From the NCBI RefSeq assembly GCF_005771565.1, contig NZ_VAWA01000015.1:1-55602 (forward strand): a stretch of 55,602 nt of DNA, written 5' to 3'. The notes under the pieces are model-generated. The model ran no database searches. It had not been told where the DNA came from and saw only the letters and a program-made list of their open reading frames with translations. The stretch is from Nesterenkonia sphaerica (GTDB taxonomy: Bacteria; Actinomycetota; Actinomycetes; Actinomycetales; Micrococcaceae). Position 1 is the stretch's first letter; each line of letters opens with the position of its first letter. This document shows, piece after piece, positions 1 to 9,550 of the stretch. The position numbers and the translations under genes were made by a program.

Positions 1-128
1 GCGTCGCCTTCCTTCTGGGGTCAGTGGTGATCTACGGTGAACCATAGGAGACCTCCATATCGAGTCGTGAGTGGTGGTACACCCACATCGATACCGGAGG
101 TCTCCGCCTACTTCACGGACCGATCACA

Positions 129-474
129 ACGTGTCGGGGAACTACACCTAGAACGCGGCCTGATGCGGTGATTGCCGATAAGGCCTACTCCAACGGGATC
201 ATTCGGAACTACCTCACCACCCGGGGAGTGAAGGCGGTGATCCCGCAGAAGTCCAACGAGAAGACCTCGCGGAAGAATAAAGGTTCAACAGGTGGCCGGC
301 CGCCGACCTTCGACGCCATGCTCTACAAGGGCCGCAACGTCGTTGAACGCCACTTCGGACTGGCCAAGCAATGGCGCGGCATCGCCACCCGATACGAGAA
401 GCTGGCCATCACCTACCGGGCCACCGCAGTGCTCTGCGCCGTGGTCGCCTGGCTACGCAATTAGGAGACATGCC
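129..474 (+). mobile_element. IS5-family insertion sequence, right-end remnant
   Basis: This is the distal part of an IS5-family (IS427-like) element: a transposase C-terminus followed by about 10 bases of terminal sequence (ggagacatgc, from 465). The element appears to end at 474, directly against a CTAG (475-478). IS427-type elements are known to target short CTAG/TNA-like sites, so the junction fits a true IS end. The left end is not present: recognisable transposase sequence starts only near 130 and a different palindromic sequence precedes it. The element is therefore truncated or rearranged. Confidence 0.7.
132..464 (+). pseudogene. IS5-family DDE transposase, C-terminal fragment
   Basis: About 110 codons remain of a transposase whose full length is usually 250-280 residues. 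Recognisable features are RTRPDAVIADKAYS near the start (containing the second catalytic Asp region), the segment with AVIPQK, and the C-terminal ERHFGLAKQWRGIATRYEK, whose Glu is the last residue of the DDE triad. The stop is TAG at 462-464. The frame stays open upstream only to position 48 and the residues before about 132 do not resemble the family. A GTG at 168 could start a short product, but without the N-terminal half it cannot be an active transposase. Confidence 0.75.
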
Positions 475-1956
475 CTAGTCCACGTATTCGACGCAGGTTC
501 GGTCAGGGGGAACGCCCCGGTGGAGAACCCACAGGCCATAGTCGTCAGCGGTGACGGTATCAAAACCCAACCGCTCTGCTCGGGCGAACGCCTCCTCCGG
601 AGTCAGGGGGTCGCTGCCGCCGAGTTCATCGGCCCAGGAATCGATGATCAGCCAATTGACCCGCTGGTCATCCAGTGTGCCGGCTAGGCCCACGTAGGCT
701 CGGCCGGTCAGGTGGGGCGCAGCGGTGTCGGCGGCCTCCACGCACGCTCCGTCCGGGATGAGATCGACCGCACGCTGATGGGCCTGAGCGCGGTCAGGGA
801 ACTGCCAATTCTGTCCCGTATAGGTCCAGTGGAGGGGAAAGATGTGATGCTCGCGTTCGGTGGCCACCTGCATCACCGCGCCACCCACCAGTGAGAGCGC
901 AATCAGACTCATCGGCAGCACGGCTGCGGGCCGGAACGAGTCCCGGCGTGGGCGCAGCCGGTTGCGGATCCGGCGCAGGGTGTCGAACGCGGCCAACACG
1001 AAAATCACCGCAATGGGCGCGTCGTAGTGGTAGACAAGGCCCCAGACGGTCAACCGGTCGTTGAGGAGCCGGGAGAGCAGCATCGGCAGCGCGATGAGCG
1101 TGTACGGCGAGGCCAGCGGCAGCAGCCACAGCGGCAGCAAGTGCGCGGTCAGCAGCGCGATCTTCAGCGGATGGTCCACCAGCACCGGCAGCGCGTTCCA
1201 GGGTTGGGTGAGGAGGAAGACAGCCGCAGCTCCCGCGCTGGGCCCCAGTGCTGAGTAGTGCCAGTAGGAAAACTCTCCATCGGCGGCAAAATGCGGGATG
1301 ACCAGCCCGACGGCGACCCAGAGCCCAGTGAGCCCCGCGGCACCTAGCACCGCAGCCGGGAGCCAGTGCCGTCGCATCAGCAGAACTGCGGCAATCGCGA
1401 TACAGGTGGCGCCCATATCCTCACGCACCAGCAGCAGCACCGCTGAGAGCACGACTGCGATCCACGGGCGGCGGCGCTCCACAGCCCAGATCACCCAGCC
1501 GAGGATCGGGACCGCGAAAGCGATTTCGTGGAAGTCCCAGTCAATAAACACCTGGAAGGGCCACCAGGCAAGCAGCGCGGCTGCGGCGAGAATACCGATG
1601 CGGAAGCTGAACCACCCCCGCACGAGCAGAAAGATCGGCACCGCGGCGCTGACCAGCAGCACCACCAAGGCGATATTGAGCACGCGCGGGTCGCCCCAGA
1701 GCCAGTACAGCGGGGCCAGCACAGCGATGATCGGGTGGAAGTGATCACCGAGCAGATGAAAATTCTCGCCCTTGATGGGCACCAGCGGTGCCTCGAACTC
1801 AGCGTAGCGGCGTACCGCCTGGTCGAATATCCCAAGGTCATAACCGCGGGCTTCGAAGTTGCGGAACCGCAGCAGAGAATGCGCCAGGTACAGTGCGGCG
1901 AACCCCGCCATGACAGCGAAAAGCGCCAGCATCTCCCGGACAGCAGGGCGGGTCAC
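475..1956 (-). CDS. DUF2079 family polytopic membrane protein
   Basis: The 493-residue protein has about ten hydrophobic segments, the first at residues 8-27. It carries the DUF2079 signatures YDLGIFDQ (39-46) and GDHFHPI (70-76). DUF2079 proteins are distantly related to GT-C membrane glycosyltransferases, but their reaction is not established. The start is GTG at 1956, in a GTGA overlap with the stop of the upstream mannosyltransferase gene, so the two are translationally coupled and probably act on related envelope glycans. The stop codon (475-477) lies inside the CTAG that borders the IS remnant, so the insertion left the protein intact or altered only its extreme C-terminus. Confidence 0.85.
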   Translation of the reverse strand: MTRPAVREMLALFAVMAGFAALYLAHSLLRFRNFEARGYDLGIFDQAVRRYAEFEAPLVPIKGENFHLLGDHFHPIIAVLAPLYWLWGDPRVLNIALVVLLVSAAVPIFLLVRGWFSFRIGILAAAALLAWWPFQVFIDWDFHEIAFAVPILGWVIWAVERRRPWIAVVLSAVLLLVREDMGATCIAIAAVLLMRRHWLPAAVLGAAGLTGLWVAVGLVIPHFAADGEFSYWHYSALGPSAGAAAVFLLTQPWNALPVLVDHPLKIALLTAHLLPLWLLPLASPYTLIALPMLLSRLLNDRLTVWGLVYHYDAPIAVIFVLAAFDTLRRIRNRLRPRRDSFRPAAVLPMSLIALSLVGGAVMQVATEREHHIFPLHWTYTGQNWQFPDRAQAHQRAVDLIPDGACVEAADTAAPHLTGRAYVGLAGTLDDQRVNWLIIDSWADELGGSDPLTPEEAFARAERLGFDTVTADDYGLWVLHRGVPPDRTCVEYVD

Positions 1957-3665
1957 TGAGGGGCCTTGGACTGCTCTGCGGTGACCGGCAGCTCACCGGT
2001 GTGCAATTGTTCAGCGCTGTGGGCTCCTGAGCTGGCGCGGCGTCCCGGCTCCACGGTTTCCAGCCGGATGCGGTCGTAGGTGTGCAGCGCATAGGTGCGG
2101 CCAAGTCCTGGGGCTTTGAAATGCAGCGGAGCGGCAAACCACCCTTGTGTCCACATCCATCGAGCTGAGGGTAGGAGCGCTATGAGCAGCATCGACGCCG
2201 CGGAAGTCGCCAGGGACAGGCGCAGCATCTCTTGATCGAGGTCGAGGAACTCCCACACTGAGAGCTGGTCCTGGGCTCCGTAGCAAATGAAGAAGCCCAC
2301 GGTGAAGACGACCCACTTGGTCTGCCAGTCGTTGCGGACGCCCACCGCGGCAAACAGAGGCAGCAGCCACAACAGGTACCACGGGTGAATGATGGGTGAG
2401 AGCACCACCAGCGCGGCGAACGCCCACGTCATGCGTTGCATGATGTGGCGGTCGCGGCCGATGAACATCAGCAGCACCACGATCAGGACGCTGGCGAGCC
2501 GGCCGGCCAGCCGCAGTGCGTCCAACGTCCAGTCGGCGTCCTGACCCAGCGCATGCAGCGTATTGCTCAACGTGTCATCCACAATCCCGACAGGTGACCA
2601 GAACGACTTTCCTGTGTCGCCGGTGCCTGCCAGCACCATGATCCAGCGGAGCCCGTACCCGTTAACCCACCCGACCAGGAGCAGAATGGCCCCGGTCAAG
2701 CCTGCGGTGAGGCACCAGTACCGGAACTTCCGCATCCAGCCACTTTCGCCTTCAGCCCGGGCAGCAGCCCACAACAGTGCCACGAACGGCAGCAGCACCA
2801 TGGAGATGATCTTCATACCAATGGAGACCGTGACCAGGACAGTGGCCACCACTCCCCGAGACCAATGTTTATCCGCAGTGGCCGCGGCATAGATGCCAGC
2901 CAAGGCGAAACCCATCATCAGCGCGTCGTTGTGGGCGCTGGAGATGAAGCTGATGATGAACAGCGGATTCGCGCACGCTAGCCACTGCGCGCGACCTGCG
3001 TGGGTCCCGAAGTGCTCTGCAAGTTTGGGCAGGTAGATCATGATCAGCACTACCCCGGCCACGCAGGCCAGGCGGAACAACAGCACCGCGGCGTCGACCT
3101 GGTTGCTGGTGAGCCACATGACGGCCGCCTCGATCCACAGGAACATGGGACCATAGGGAGTCTCGGACTGGGCCCACATCGGGTCTGTGCCGAAATGGAA
3201 CCAGTTGTCCAGCTGGGAGACCCCCTCCTGATACGGGTCGCCCCCGGCGAGCACCAGACGCCCCTGATTCAGGTAGGCGTAGACGTCGCGGGAGAAGATC
3301 GGCACACAGACCAGGTGGGGTAACGACCACACGGCGGTAGCAATATTGACGATCCGCAGACTGCCGGCCGGCCAGGGGCTGCGCTCTGGCTCTCGCAGCG
3401 CGCGGCCCAGCAGCAGCCAGGCGTGAAACATCACCCAGCAGCCCAGGGTCAGCGCCACGGTGGTGACCGCGACCCCCCACGGTTCGGTGCGCAGCGGAAT
3501 GACCCAGAACCACCGGTTGATCACCGACCCGTTGGCCAGCCATCCGACACCGAAGGAGCCGAAGAGCACCAGAAGGGAGCCCAGGAACCCCTGAATGAGG
3601 GCGCGAGGAACTCCCTCAGATCTCAGGTGGGGCCGCTCAGCCTCGCCTGCGGCTAGTCTGTGCAC
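1953..3665 (-). CDS. MptB-like polyprenol-phosphomannose-dependent alpha-1,6-mannosyltransferase
   Basis: This is a 570-residue polytopic GT-C-fold protein. Characteristic family sequences are SRDVYAY (125-131), GGDPYQEG (141-148) and the loop DPMWAQSETPYGPM (161-174). Known MptA/MptB proteins extend the alpha-1,6-mannan core of lipomannan-type glycolipids on the outer face of the membrane, using polyprenyl-phosphomannose. It is the first gene of a two-gene unit with the DUF2079 gene downstream. The GTG at 3665 is used as start; a later start close to the first membrane segment (about residue 25) is possible. The assignment to MptB rather than MptA is from recalled family resemblance. Confidence 0.8.
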   Translation of the reverse strand: MHRLAAGEAERPHLRSEGVPRALIQGFLGSLLVLFGSFGVGWLANGSVINRWFWVIPLRTEPWGVAVTTVALTLGCWVMFHAWLLLGRALREPERSPWPAGSLRIVNIATAVWSLPHLVCVPIFSRDVYAYLNQGRLVLAGGDPYQEGVSQLDNWFHFGTDPMWAQSETPYGPMFLWIEAAVMWLTSNQVDAAVLLFRLACVAGVVLIMIYLPKLAEHFGTHAGRAQWLACANPLFIISFISSAHNDALMMGFALAGIYAAATADKHWSRGVVATVLVTVSIGMKIISMVLLPFVALLWAAARAEGESGWMRKFRYWCLTAGLTGAILLLVGWVNGYGLRWIMVLAGTGDTGKSFWSPVGIVDDTLSNTLHALGQDADWTLDALRLAGRLASVLIVVLLMFIGRDRHIMQRMTWAFAALVVLSPIIHPWYLLWLLPLFAAVGVRNDWQTKWVVFTVGFFICYGAQDQLSVWEFLDLDQEMLRLSLATSAASMLLIALLPSARWMWTQGWFAAPLHFKAPGLGRTYALHTYDRIRLETVEPGRRASSGAHSAEQLHTGELPVTAEQSKAPQ

Positions 3666-3689
3666 CAGTAGAAACTACCACTGCGACAC

Positions 3690-5129
3690 TCAGAGTCGCG
3701 GATACTTCGGTGGCTCGGACTGAGCCATGTGTTCCAGCACGCGCACCACCTGCGCCGAGTATCCGTACTCGTTGTCGTACCAGACGTAGAGGATGGCCTG
3801 CTTGCCGTTGACGATAGTGGCCAATCCATCCACTACCCCGGCGGCAGTAGAGCCGACGAAGTCCGTGGAGACCACTTCGGCGGAGTCGATGTAATCCACC
3901 TGGGAATGCAGCGGGCCTTCGAGGGACTGCTTGCGGAGGAACGTGTTGAGCTCCTCCTTGGTGGTCTCCCTCTGCAGCTCCAGGATCAGGATGGCCATCG
4001 AGACATCCGGGGTGGGAACCCGGATTGCATTGCCGGAGAGCTTGCCCGCCAGCTCGGGAAGCGCTTTGGCCACGGCCTTGGCGGCACCTGTTTCGGTCAG
4101 CACCATGTTCAGGGCAGCGGAACGCCCCCGGCGCTCGCCCTTGTGAAAATTGTCAATCAGATTCTGATCGTTGGTGTAGGAGTGGACAGTCTCCACGTGC
4201 CCATGGTCGATTCCATAGTGATCCTGCATCAGCTTCGCCACAGGGGTAATGGCATTGGTCGTGCAGCTGGCAGCGGAGATCACGGGGGCATCTTCATTGA
4301 TCTGGGAGTGGTTGACCCCATAGACAATGTTCTTGATATCGCCCTTCCCCGGCGCAGTCAGCAGCACCCGGGAAGCACCCGCGGATTGGAGGTGTTTGCT
4401 CAGCCCCTCCTCATCTCTCCAGATACCGGTGTTATCCACCACCACGGCGTCGTTGATGCCGTACGCGGTGTAGTCGACCTCTTCGGGGGTCGAGGCGTAG
4501 ATCACCTGGATGTAGGTGCCGTTGGCGATGATGGCACTGTTCTCCTCATCGACCCGGATAGAACCCGCAAAAGGTCCGTGGACCGAATCCCGGCGCAACA
4601 ACGAGGCGCGCTTGGCGAGGTCGTTGCCCTTGCCTTGGCGCACCACAATAGCGCGCAGCCGCAAACCTGTGGCGGAGGAAGCGTGCCCGACCATAATGCG
4701 CGCCAGGAGCCGGCCGATGCGCCCGAATCCGTAGAGCACCACGTCCTGGGGTTCGGCGCGCCCCTGCCCCTTCTGGCCGATGATCTCGGCGAACTCCTCG
4801 CGAAGGAACTCATCAACGTCAGTGATCGGCGAAGACTTGAATCGGTTGTTGAGGCGGGCCAGGTCAATGCTGGCAGCCCCGAGGTCCAATGTGTCCAGCG
4901 CCTGCACCAGCGGCAGTGTCTCGGAGATGGGCAGCTCCACCTCATCGACCTGGCGTGCGAATCGGTGTGCTTTGAGAATGTCGATCGCTGACTGGTTGAC
5001 CAGTTGGCGGCCATAGATGCTGGTGACCACGTTGTTTTCGCGGTAGAGCCGCCCGATCAGAGGGATCATGGTCTCTGCTTGGGCTTCGCGGTCGATCCAT
5101 TCGTTGAGGTGCTTGCTCACTGCGGACAT
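3690..5129 (-). CDS. gap: Long-form glyceraldehyde-3-phosphate dehydrogenase (GapB-like)
   Basis: It catalyses the reversible NAD(P)-dependent oxidation of glyceraldehyde 3-phosphate. The protein is 479 residues from ATG 5129, against about 335 for classical GapA. An N-terminal extension of about 130 residues precedes the Rossmann motif GFGRIGR (134-140). The catalytic cysteine is in SAASCTTN (Cys289). This architecture matches the second GAPDH of corynebacteria and relatives (GapB), which in Corynebacterium works mainly in gluconeogenesis. The ATG at 5129 is preferred over an extension to 5192 because the extra residues look non-coding. A weak AAAGGG lies 13 nt upstream. The gene follows rnpB on the same strand. 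Confidence 0.88.
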   Translation of the reverse strand: MSAVSKHLNEWIDREAQAETMIPLIGRLYRENNVVTSIYGRQLVNQSAIDILKAHRFARQVDEVELPISETLPLVQALDTLDLGAASIDLARLNNRFKSSPITDVDEFLREEFAEIIGQKGQGRAEPQDVVLYGFGRIGRLLARIMVGHASSATGLRLRAIVVRQGKGNDLAKRASLLRRDSVHGPFAGSIRVDEENSAIIANGTYIQVIYASTPEEVDYTAYGINDAVVVDNTGIWRDEEGLSKHLQSAGASRVLLTAPGKGDIKNIVYGVNHSQINEDAPVISAASCTTNAITPVAKLMQDHYGIDHGHVETVHSYTNDQNLIDNFHKGERRGRSAALNMVLTETGAAKAVAKALPELAGKLSGNAIRVPTPDVSMAILILELQRETTKEELNTFLRKQSLEGPLHSQVDYIDSAEVVSTDFVGSTAAGVVDGLATIVNGKQAILYVWYDNEYGYSAQVVRVLEHMAQSEPPKYPRL

Positions 5130-5202
5130 GGGAGGATGGGGACCCTTTCGACTAAGACGTCTTTGTCTTGCTGACGGATCTACTCTATACAAGACCGGCA
5201 GG

Positions 5203-5559
<357 letters not shown>

Positions 5560-5610
5560 GTCCTCTATGGTACGTCCTGACATCAGCGCCCGGCTTGCTA
5601 CCCTGGCCCG

Positions 5611-6390
5611 GTGCTCATCATGCTCCCGCCCAGTGAAGGCAAAACAGCCGCGACCGATCCGCACGCCGAACCGCTCAACCTTGATGCCCTGACCCTGCCG
5701 TGCCTCGCACCGGACCGGAACCAGGTGCTGCAGGAGCTGATCGACGTCAGCGGACGGCAGGAGGCGCAGCAGGTTCTTGGGGTCGGGGACCGTGTCATGG
5801 AACAGGTGAGCGCCAACCAAGAGTTGCAGCAGGCCCCCACGGCGCCGGCTCACCACATCTACTCCGGTGTGCTCTTCGATGCCCTGGCAGCCGAGACGCT
5901 GACCAGCTCGCAACGTCAGCGGGCGGCAGAGCGTGTGCTGATCTTTTCTGGCTTGTTCGGCGTCACCGGTTTCACCGACCGAATACCGGCCTACCGCTGT
6001 GCCATGGACGTCAGGCTTCCCACCCTCGGGAAGCTGAGTGCGTTCTGGAGGCACCGGCTGGCGGCACCGGTGAGCGAACGGATCCGGGACCAATGGGTGG
6101 TCGACTGCCGTTCTGCTGCCTATGCCACAGCTTTCCGGCCGGATCCGCACAAGACCGTCGCGGTGAACAGCTTCACGGAGAAGGACGGCAGGCGCACAGT
6201 GGTCACCCATTCAGCCAAAGCTGCGCGGGGGACGCTGACAGGGATGATGCTGCGCGCAGATTCACCGCCGAAGACGCTCGACGACGTCGCCCACCTCGCT
6301 TCGCGGCGCTGGAAGGTCGAGGTGCGGGCCGCCACCGCGAAGAAGCCTCATCAGCTGGATCTCATTACCTCGGAGGCCACGTCCGAATAA
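5611..6390 (+). CDS. yaaA: YaaA family peroxide-stress protein
   Basis: The 259-residue protein belongs to the YaaA/DUF328 family. It begins LIMLPPSEGK, the family's most conserved N-terminal motif, and has the central segment IFSGLFGVTGFTDRIPAYR. In E. coli YaaA lowers free iron and protects DNA during peroxide stress, and structural work shows a DNA-binding fold. GTG at 5611 is the start because the conserved motif begins immediately after it. The gene is monocistronic, divergent from rnpB and convergent with cysE. Confidence 0.88.
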   Translation: MLIMLPPSEGKTAATDPHAEPLNLDALTLPCLAPDRNQVLQELIDVSGRQEAQQVLGVGDRVMEQVSANQELQQAPTAPAHHIYSGVLFDALAAETLTSSQRQRAAERVLIFSGLFGVTGFTDRIPAYRCAMDVRLPTLGKLSAFWRHRLAAPVSERIRDQWVVDCRSAAYATAFRPDPHKTVAVNSFTEKDGRRTVVTHSAKAARGTLTGMMLRADSPPKTLDDVAHLASRRWKVEVRAATAKKPHQLDLITSEATSE

Positions 6391-6397
6391 ACGGAAC

Positions 6398-6418
6398 CCG
6401 GACCCGCCGGAGGTCCGG
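6398..6418. terminator. Hairpin between convergent yaaA and cysE
   Basis: A perfect 7-bp stem, CCGGACC (6398-6404) with GGTCCGG (6412-6418), encloses a 7-nt loop in the 31-nt gap between the stop codons of yaaA and cysE. The position between convergent genes fits a bidirectional terminator. There is no clear T-tract on either side. Confidence 0.45.
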
Positions 6419-6421
6419 AGC

Positions 6422-7009
6422 TCAGATGAAGAGGGCGGGGTCCAGCGCGTAAGCGGCCGGATCCACCAACGGCTGGTGCTCCTCTTCACGCCGCTTGCGG
6501 TCCTTGGCGGGGACACCGATCAGCACAGACTCTTCCGGGGCGGACTTCACCACCACCGCGTTCGCGCCGACCGCCGAATTCTCGCCGATGTTCACCGGAC
6601 CCAGCACCTTCGCCCCGGCGCCGACGGTGACCCCGTTGCCCAGGGTGGGGTGGCGCTTCTTCTGCTCCAGCGACGTCCCGCCCAAGGTGACACCTTGGTA
6701 GAGCATGCAGTCATCGCCGATCTCGGCGGTCTCTCCGATCACCACTCCCATGCCGTGGTCGATGAAGAAGCGCCTGCCAATGGTAGAGCCGGGGTGAATC
6801 TCTATGCCGGTGAGTCCGCGGGTCACCTGGGAAAGCACCCGCGCCGGGGTCTTCAGCGGCTTCACCCCCCACATCTTATGCGCCAACCGGTGCGCCCAGA
6901 TGGCATGGAGGCCCGAATAGGCCAGAACAATTTCGACGTTCGACCGAGCCGCGGGGTCGTGCTCGCGAGCAGTGGTGATGTCCTCGCGTAGTCGTGAGAT
7001 GAAGCCCAT
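6422..7009 (-). CDS. cysE: Serine O-acetyltransferase
   Basis: It transfers acetyl from acetyl-CoA to L-serine to give O-acetylserine, the precursor used by CysK. The protein is 195 residues, the short form usual in actinobacteria. A short helical N-terminal part is followed by left-handed beta-helix hexapeptide repeats including [16 protein letters not shown] and [18 protein letters not shown]. It lies 31 nt downstream of cysK on the same strand, with an AAGGA-type ribosome site before ATG 7009, so the two form a cysteine-synthesis operon. The truncated N-terminus compared with enteric CysE is normal for this group. Confidence 0.93.
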   Translation of the reverse strand: MGFISRLREDITTAREHDPAARSNVEIVLAYSGLHAIWAHRLAHKMWGVKPLKTPARVLSQVTRGLTGIEIHPGSTIGRRFFIDHGMGVVIGETAEIGDDCMLYQGVTLGGTSLEQKKRHPTLGNGVTVGAGAKVLGPVNIGENSAVGANAVVVKSAPEESVLIGVPAKDRKRREEEHQPLVDPAAYALDPALFI

Positions 7010-7040
7010 CGTGTGTGTCCTTCCGACGTGCCTGGTGGCC

Positions 7041-7973
7041 CTAGCCGCGGATGTCTTCGAAGAGCATGGTGGAGATGTAGCGCTCCCCGAAGTCGCATGC
7101 GACTGTCACTATGAGCTTATCCCGCATTTCTTCACGTGCGGCGACTTTCAGGGCGGAGGCCACATTGGCGCCGGTGGAGATGCCCCCGAGGATGCCCTCC
7201 TGGCTGCCCAGCTGACGGGCGGTCTCCAGAGACTCCTCCAGGTTGGCGGTGATCACCTCGTTGTAGATGCCGCGGTCGAGAATCTCAGGGACGAAGTTCG
7301 GGCCAATGCCCTGGATCTTGTGCGGGCCCGGGGTCCCGCCGGAGAGGATCGGTGAATCCTCCGGCTCGACGGCCACAATATGGATGTCCGGGCTGTACTC
7401 GCGCAGACGCCGTCCTGCACCGGTGATGGTGCCTCCGGTGCCGATGCCGAAAACCACCGCGTCGACTGCACCGTCGGTATCGCGCCAGATCTCTTCGCCA
7501 GTGGTGTTGTAGTGGACTGAAGGGTTGGCCTCATTGGCGAACTGACGCGCCCAGATGGAGTTGTCGGTCTCCTCCACGATCTGCTTAGCCTTCTCCACCG
7601 CGCCGCGCATACCTTCGGAGCCGGGGGTCAGCACGATCTCCGCGCCGTAGGCACGCAGCATCACCCGGCGCTCGGTGGACATCGTCTCCGGCATGGTCAG
7701 CACCACCCGGTAGCCCCGTGCAGCACCCACCATTGCCAATGCGATACCGGTGTTGCCGGATGTGCCCTCCACAATGGTCCCGCCGGGCGTCAGTGCCCCT
7801 GCGGTCTCTGCCGCGTCGATGATGGCTGCCCCGATCCGGTCCTTCACCGAGGAAGCCGGTGAGTAGAACTCCAGCTTCACCGCGACATTGCCGGGGAGGT
7901 CGGAGTCCAGCTTGTTCAGCCGCACCAGAGGGGTGTTTCCGATGGCCTCAGTGATGTTGTTGAGCATGGGCAT
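7041..7973 (-). CDS. cysK: Cysteine synthase A (O-acetylserine sulfhydrylase)
   Basis: This PLP enzyme converts O-acetylserine and sulfide to L-cysteine. The 310-residue product has the PLP lysine in SSVKDRIG (Lys44), the substrate loop TSGNTG (71-76) and the phosphate-binding [13 protein letters not shown] 7973 is chosen because AAAGGA lies just upstream and the family N-terminus ([15 protein letters not shown]) follows at once; an earlier in-frame start would add 15 unconserved residues. It is the first gene of the cysK-cysE pair. The cysteine made could feed the mycothiol pathway represented by mshC at 50.2 kb. Confidence 0.95.
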   Translation of the reverse strand: MPMLNNITEAIGNTPLVRLNKLDSDLPGNVAVKLEFYSPASSVKDRIGAAIIDAAETAGALTPGGTIVEGTSGNTGIALAMVGAARGYRVVLTMPETMSTERRVMLRAYGAEIVLTPGSEGMRGAVEKAKQIVEETDNSIWARQFANEANPSVHYNTTGEEIWRDTDGAVDAVVFGIGTGGTITGAGRRLREYSPDIHIVAVEPEDSPILSGGTPGPHKIQGIGPNFVPEILDRGIYNEVITANLEESLETARQLGSQEGILGGISTGANVASALKVAAREEMRDKLIVTVACDFGERYISTMLFEDIRG

Positions 7974-8042
7974 AGAGCTGTCCTTTCGGTGACATGTCGG
8001 TGGTGCGTCGCAGACCAAGCTGGCTGCGTCGGTGGTCGGACC

Positions 8043-8582
8043 TCAGGCAGAGACTTCCTGCCGCAGCCACTGACTCCATCCGGCGCGCAGCTTGGCCACT
8101 TTGGGATCAATGATGAACTGACAGTAACCCACTCCAGGCTGCCGGGAGTGAAAGTCTTGGTGCTCCGGCTCCGCCTCGTAGACCTGACCCAGGGGCTCCA
8201 GGGCGGTGACAATCGGGGCGGTGAAGTGCCGTTGGGCGGCGTCGATCGCTTGCTGAAATTCAGCCTTTTCCGCCGCAGAGGTGTAGAACATGGCTGAGCG
8301 GTACTGGGTGCCGACGTCGTAACCCTGCCGGTTCAGCGACGTGGGGTCGTGAGTGGAGAAGAAAATCTCGTACAGCACCTCAGCGGGAAGCTCGCCCGGG
8401 TCGAAAGTGATCTCCACCGCCTCAGCATGGCCGGTGGTCCCGGAACAGACCGCATGATAGTGCGCAGGGCCGGTCCCGCCGGTATAGACCGAGCGCACAC
8501 GGCTGACCCCGATGAGCTTTCGCGCGATGGAGTCCAGGCACCAGAAGCACCCGGCGGCGAGAACAACTGTCCGATCCGTCAT
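8043..8582 (-). CDS. msrA: Peptide methionine (S)-S-oxide reductase
   Basis: It repairs the S-epimer of methionine sulfoxide in proteins. The 179-residue protein has the catalytic GCFWC motif (11-15) directly after a short N-terminus, the family sequences YTGG and HAEAVEITFDP, and a C-terminal GYCQF cysteine that may act as resolving residue. ATG 8582 is used; upstream in-frame codons continue but do not look like MsrA. It is divergent from the NIF3-like gene. The matching MsrB for the R-epimer is encoded at 16.1 kb rather than beside it. Confidence 0.93.
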   Translation of the reverse strand: MTDRTVVLAAGCFWCLDSIARKLIGVSRVRSVYTGGTGPAHYHAVCSGTTGHAEAVEITFDPGELPAEVLYEIFFSTHDPTSLNRQGYDVGTQYRSAMFYTSAAEKAEFQQAIDAAQRHFTAPIVTALEPLGQVYEAEPEHQDFHSRQPGVGYCQFIIDPKVAKLRAGWSQWLRQEVSA

Positions 8583-8652
8583 ACCGGTGCCAACTTCCCC
8601 ACCCTGCGGTTCATTCCTGGGGCTCCGTGCCGGAACAGGGTAGAAATGAGCC

Positions 8653-9498
8653 ATGACACACACCCCTTCACTGCAGGAGGTGCTCGACGTCGTCGAGGAC
8701 CTGTGGCCGGCAAACCTTGCCCAGGACTGGGACGCGGTGGGGCTGGTGCTCGGTCGTCGGGATGCGGAGGTGACCAAGATCCATTTCGCGGTGGACCCGG
8801 TCTCCGAGGTGGTGGAGGAGGCCTGCACTGCCGGGGCAGATCTGCTGATCACCCACCATCCGCTGCTGCTGCGGGGGGTGACCAGTGTGGAGGCCGGAAC
8901 CTACAAGGGGGCTGCCGTCCACCGGCTCATCGAGTCGGGATGCGCACTGCTGAGCGCGCACACCAACGGCGATTCGGCGGTCGGCGGGGTCAATGATGTC
9001 CTGTGCGAACTCCTGGGGCTTCAGGAGACCCGCCCGCTGGCCCAGGCGCCGGAGGGCCTGCCCGAGGAAGGCTTGGGACGCGTCGGCAGCCTGCCGGAAG
9101 GTACGACTCTGGGGGACTTCGCCGCCCGCGTGTTCGGGGTGCTGCCCGCGGTCGCGGGCGGCGTGCGGGTCGCGGGCGACCGGAACGCCTTCGTCCAGCG
9201 GGTGGCCCTGTGCGGAGGCGCCGGGGATTCGCTGCTCAGTGCCGCCAGCGAGGCCGAGGCGGATGTGTATCTCACCGCCGATCTGCGTCACCACCCGGCC
9301 TCTGAGGCGCGTGAGGCTGCGGGCGGGCAGCGGCCCTACCTCATTGATGTGTCGCACTTCGCCAGCGAGTGGCTGTGGCTTCCTGCAGCCGCCCAGACAC
9401 TGGACCGGGCGCTGGCTGACCGCGACTACGAGGTGGAGATTGCCGTTTCCGGAATCAACACCGATCCTTGGGACTTTGTCATCACCCCAGGGACGTGA
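8653..9498 (+). CDS. NIF3-like dinuclear metal centre protein (DUF34)
   Basis: The 281-residue protein is a NIF3/YbgI (DUF34) family member. It shows the metal-binding ITHHPLLL segment near residue 75, SAHTNGDSAVGGVND, and a C-terminal DVSHFASEW. Family members form toroidal hexamers with a dinuclear metal site. Annotation as GTP cyclohydrolase I type 2 is common, but the physiological role is unsettled. It is followed by the RNase H gene 52 nt downstream, possibly in one transcript, an arrangement also known in other actinobacteria. Confidence 0.85.
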   Translation: MTHTPSLQEVLDVVEDLWPANLAQDWDAVGLVLGRRDAEVTKIHFAVDPVSEVVEEACTAGADLLITHHPLLLRGVTSVEAGTYKGAAVHRLIESGCALLSAHTNGDSAVGGVNDVLCELLGLQETRPLAQAPEGLPEEGLGRVGSLPEGTTLGDFAARVFGVLPAVAGGVRVAGDRNAFVQRVALCGGAGDSLLSAASEAEADVYLTADLRHHPASEAREAAGGQRPYLIDVSHFASEWLWLPAAAQTLDRALADRDYEVEIAVSGINTDPWDFVITPGT

Positions 9499-9550
9499 CC
9501 CGGCGCTGCCTGCCCCGGGGTCAGGCCTGCCGACGGTAGAGTGCTGGTCT

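Noticed and set aside
3729-4991. A 420-codon frame antisense to GAPDH
   Set aside because: It overlaps the catalytic core of a certain gene and shows no motif.
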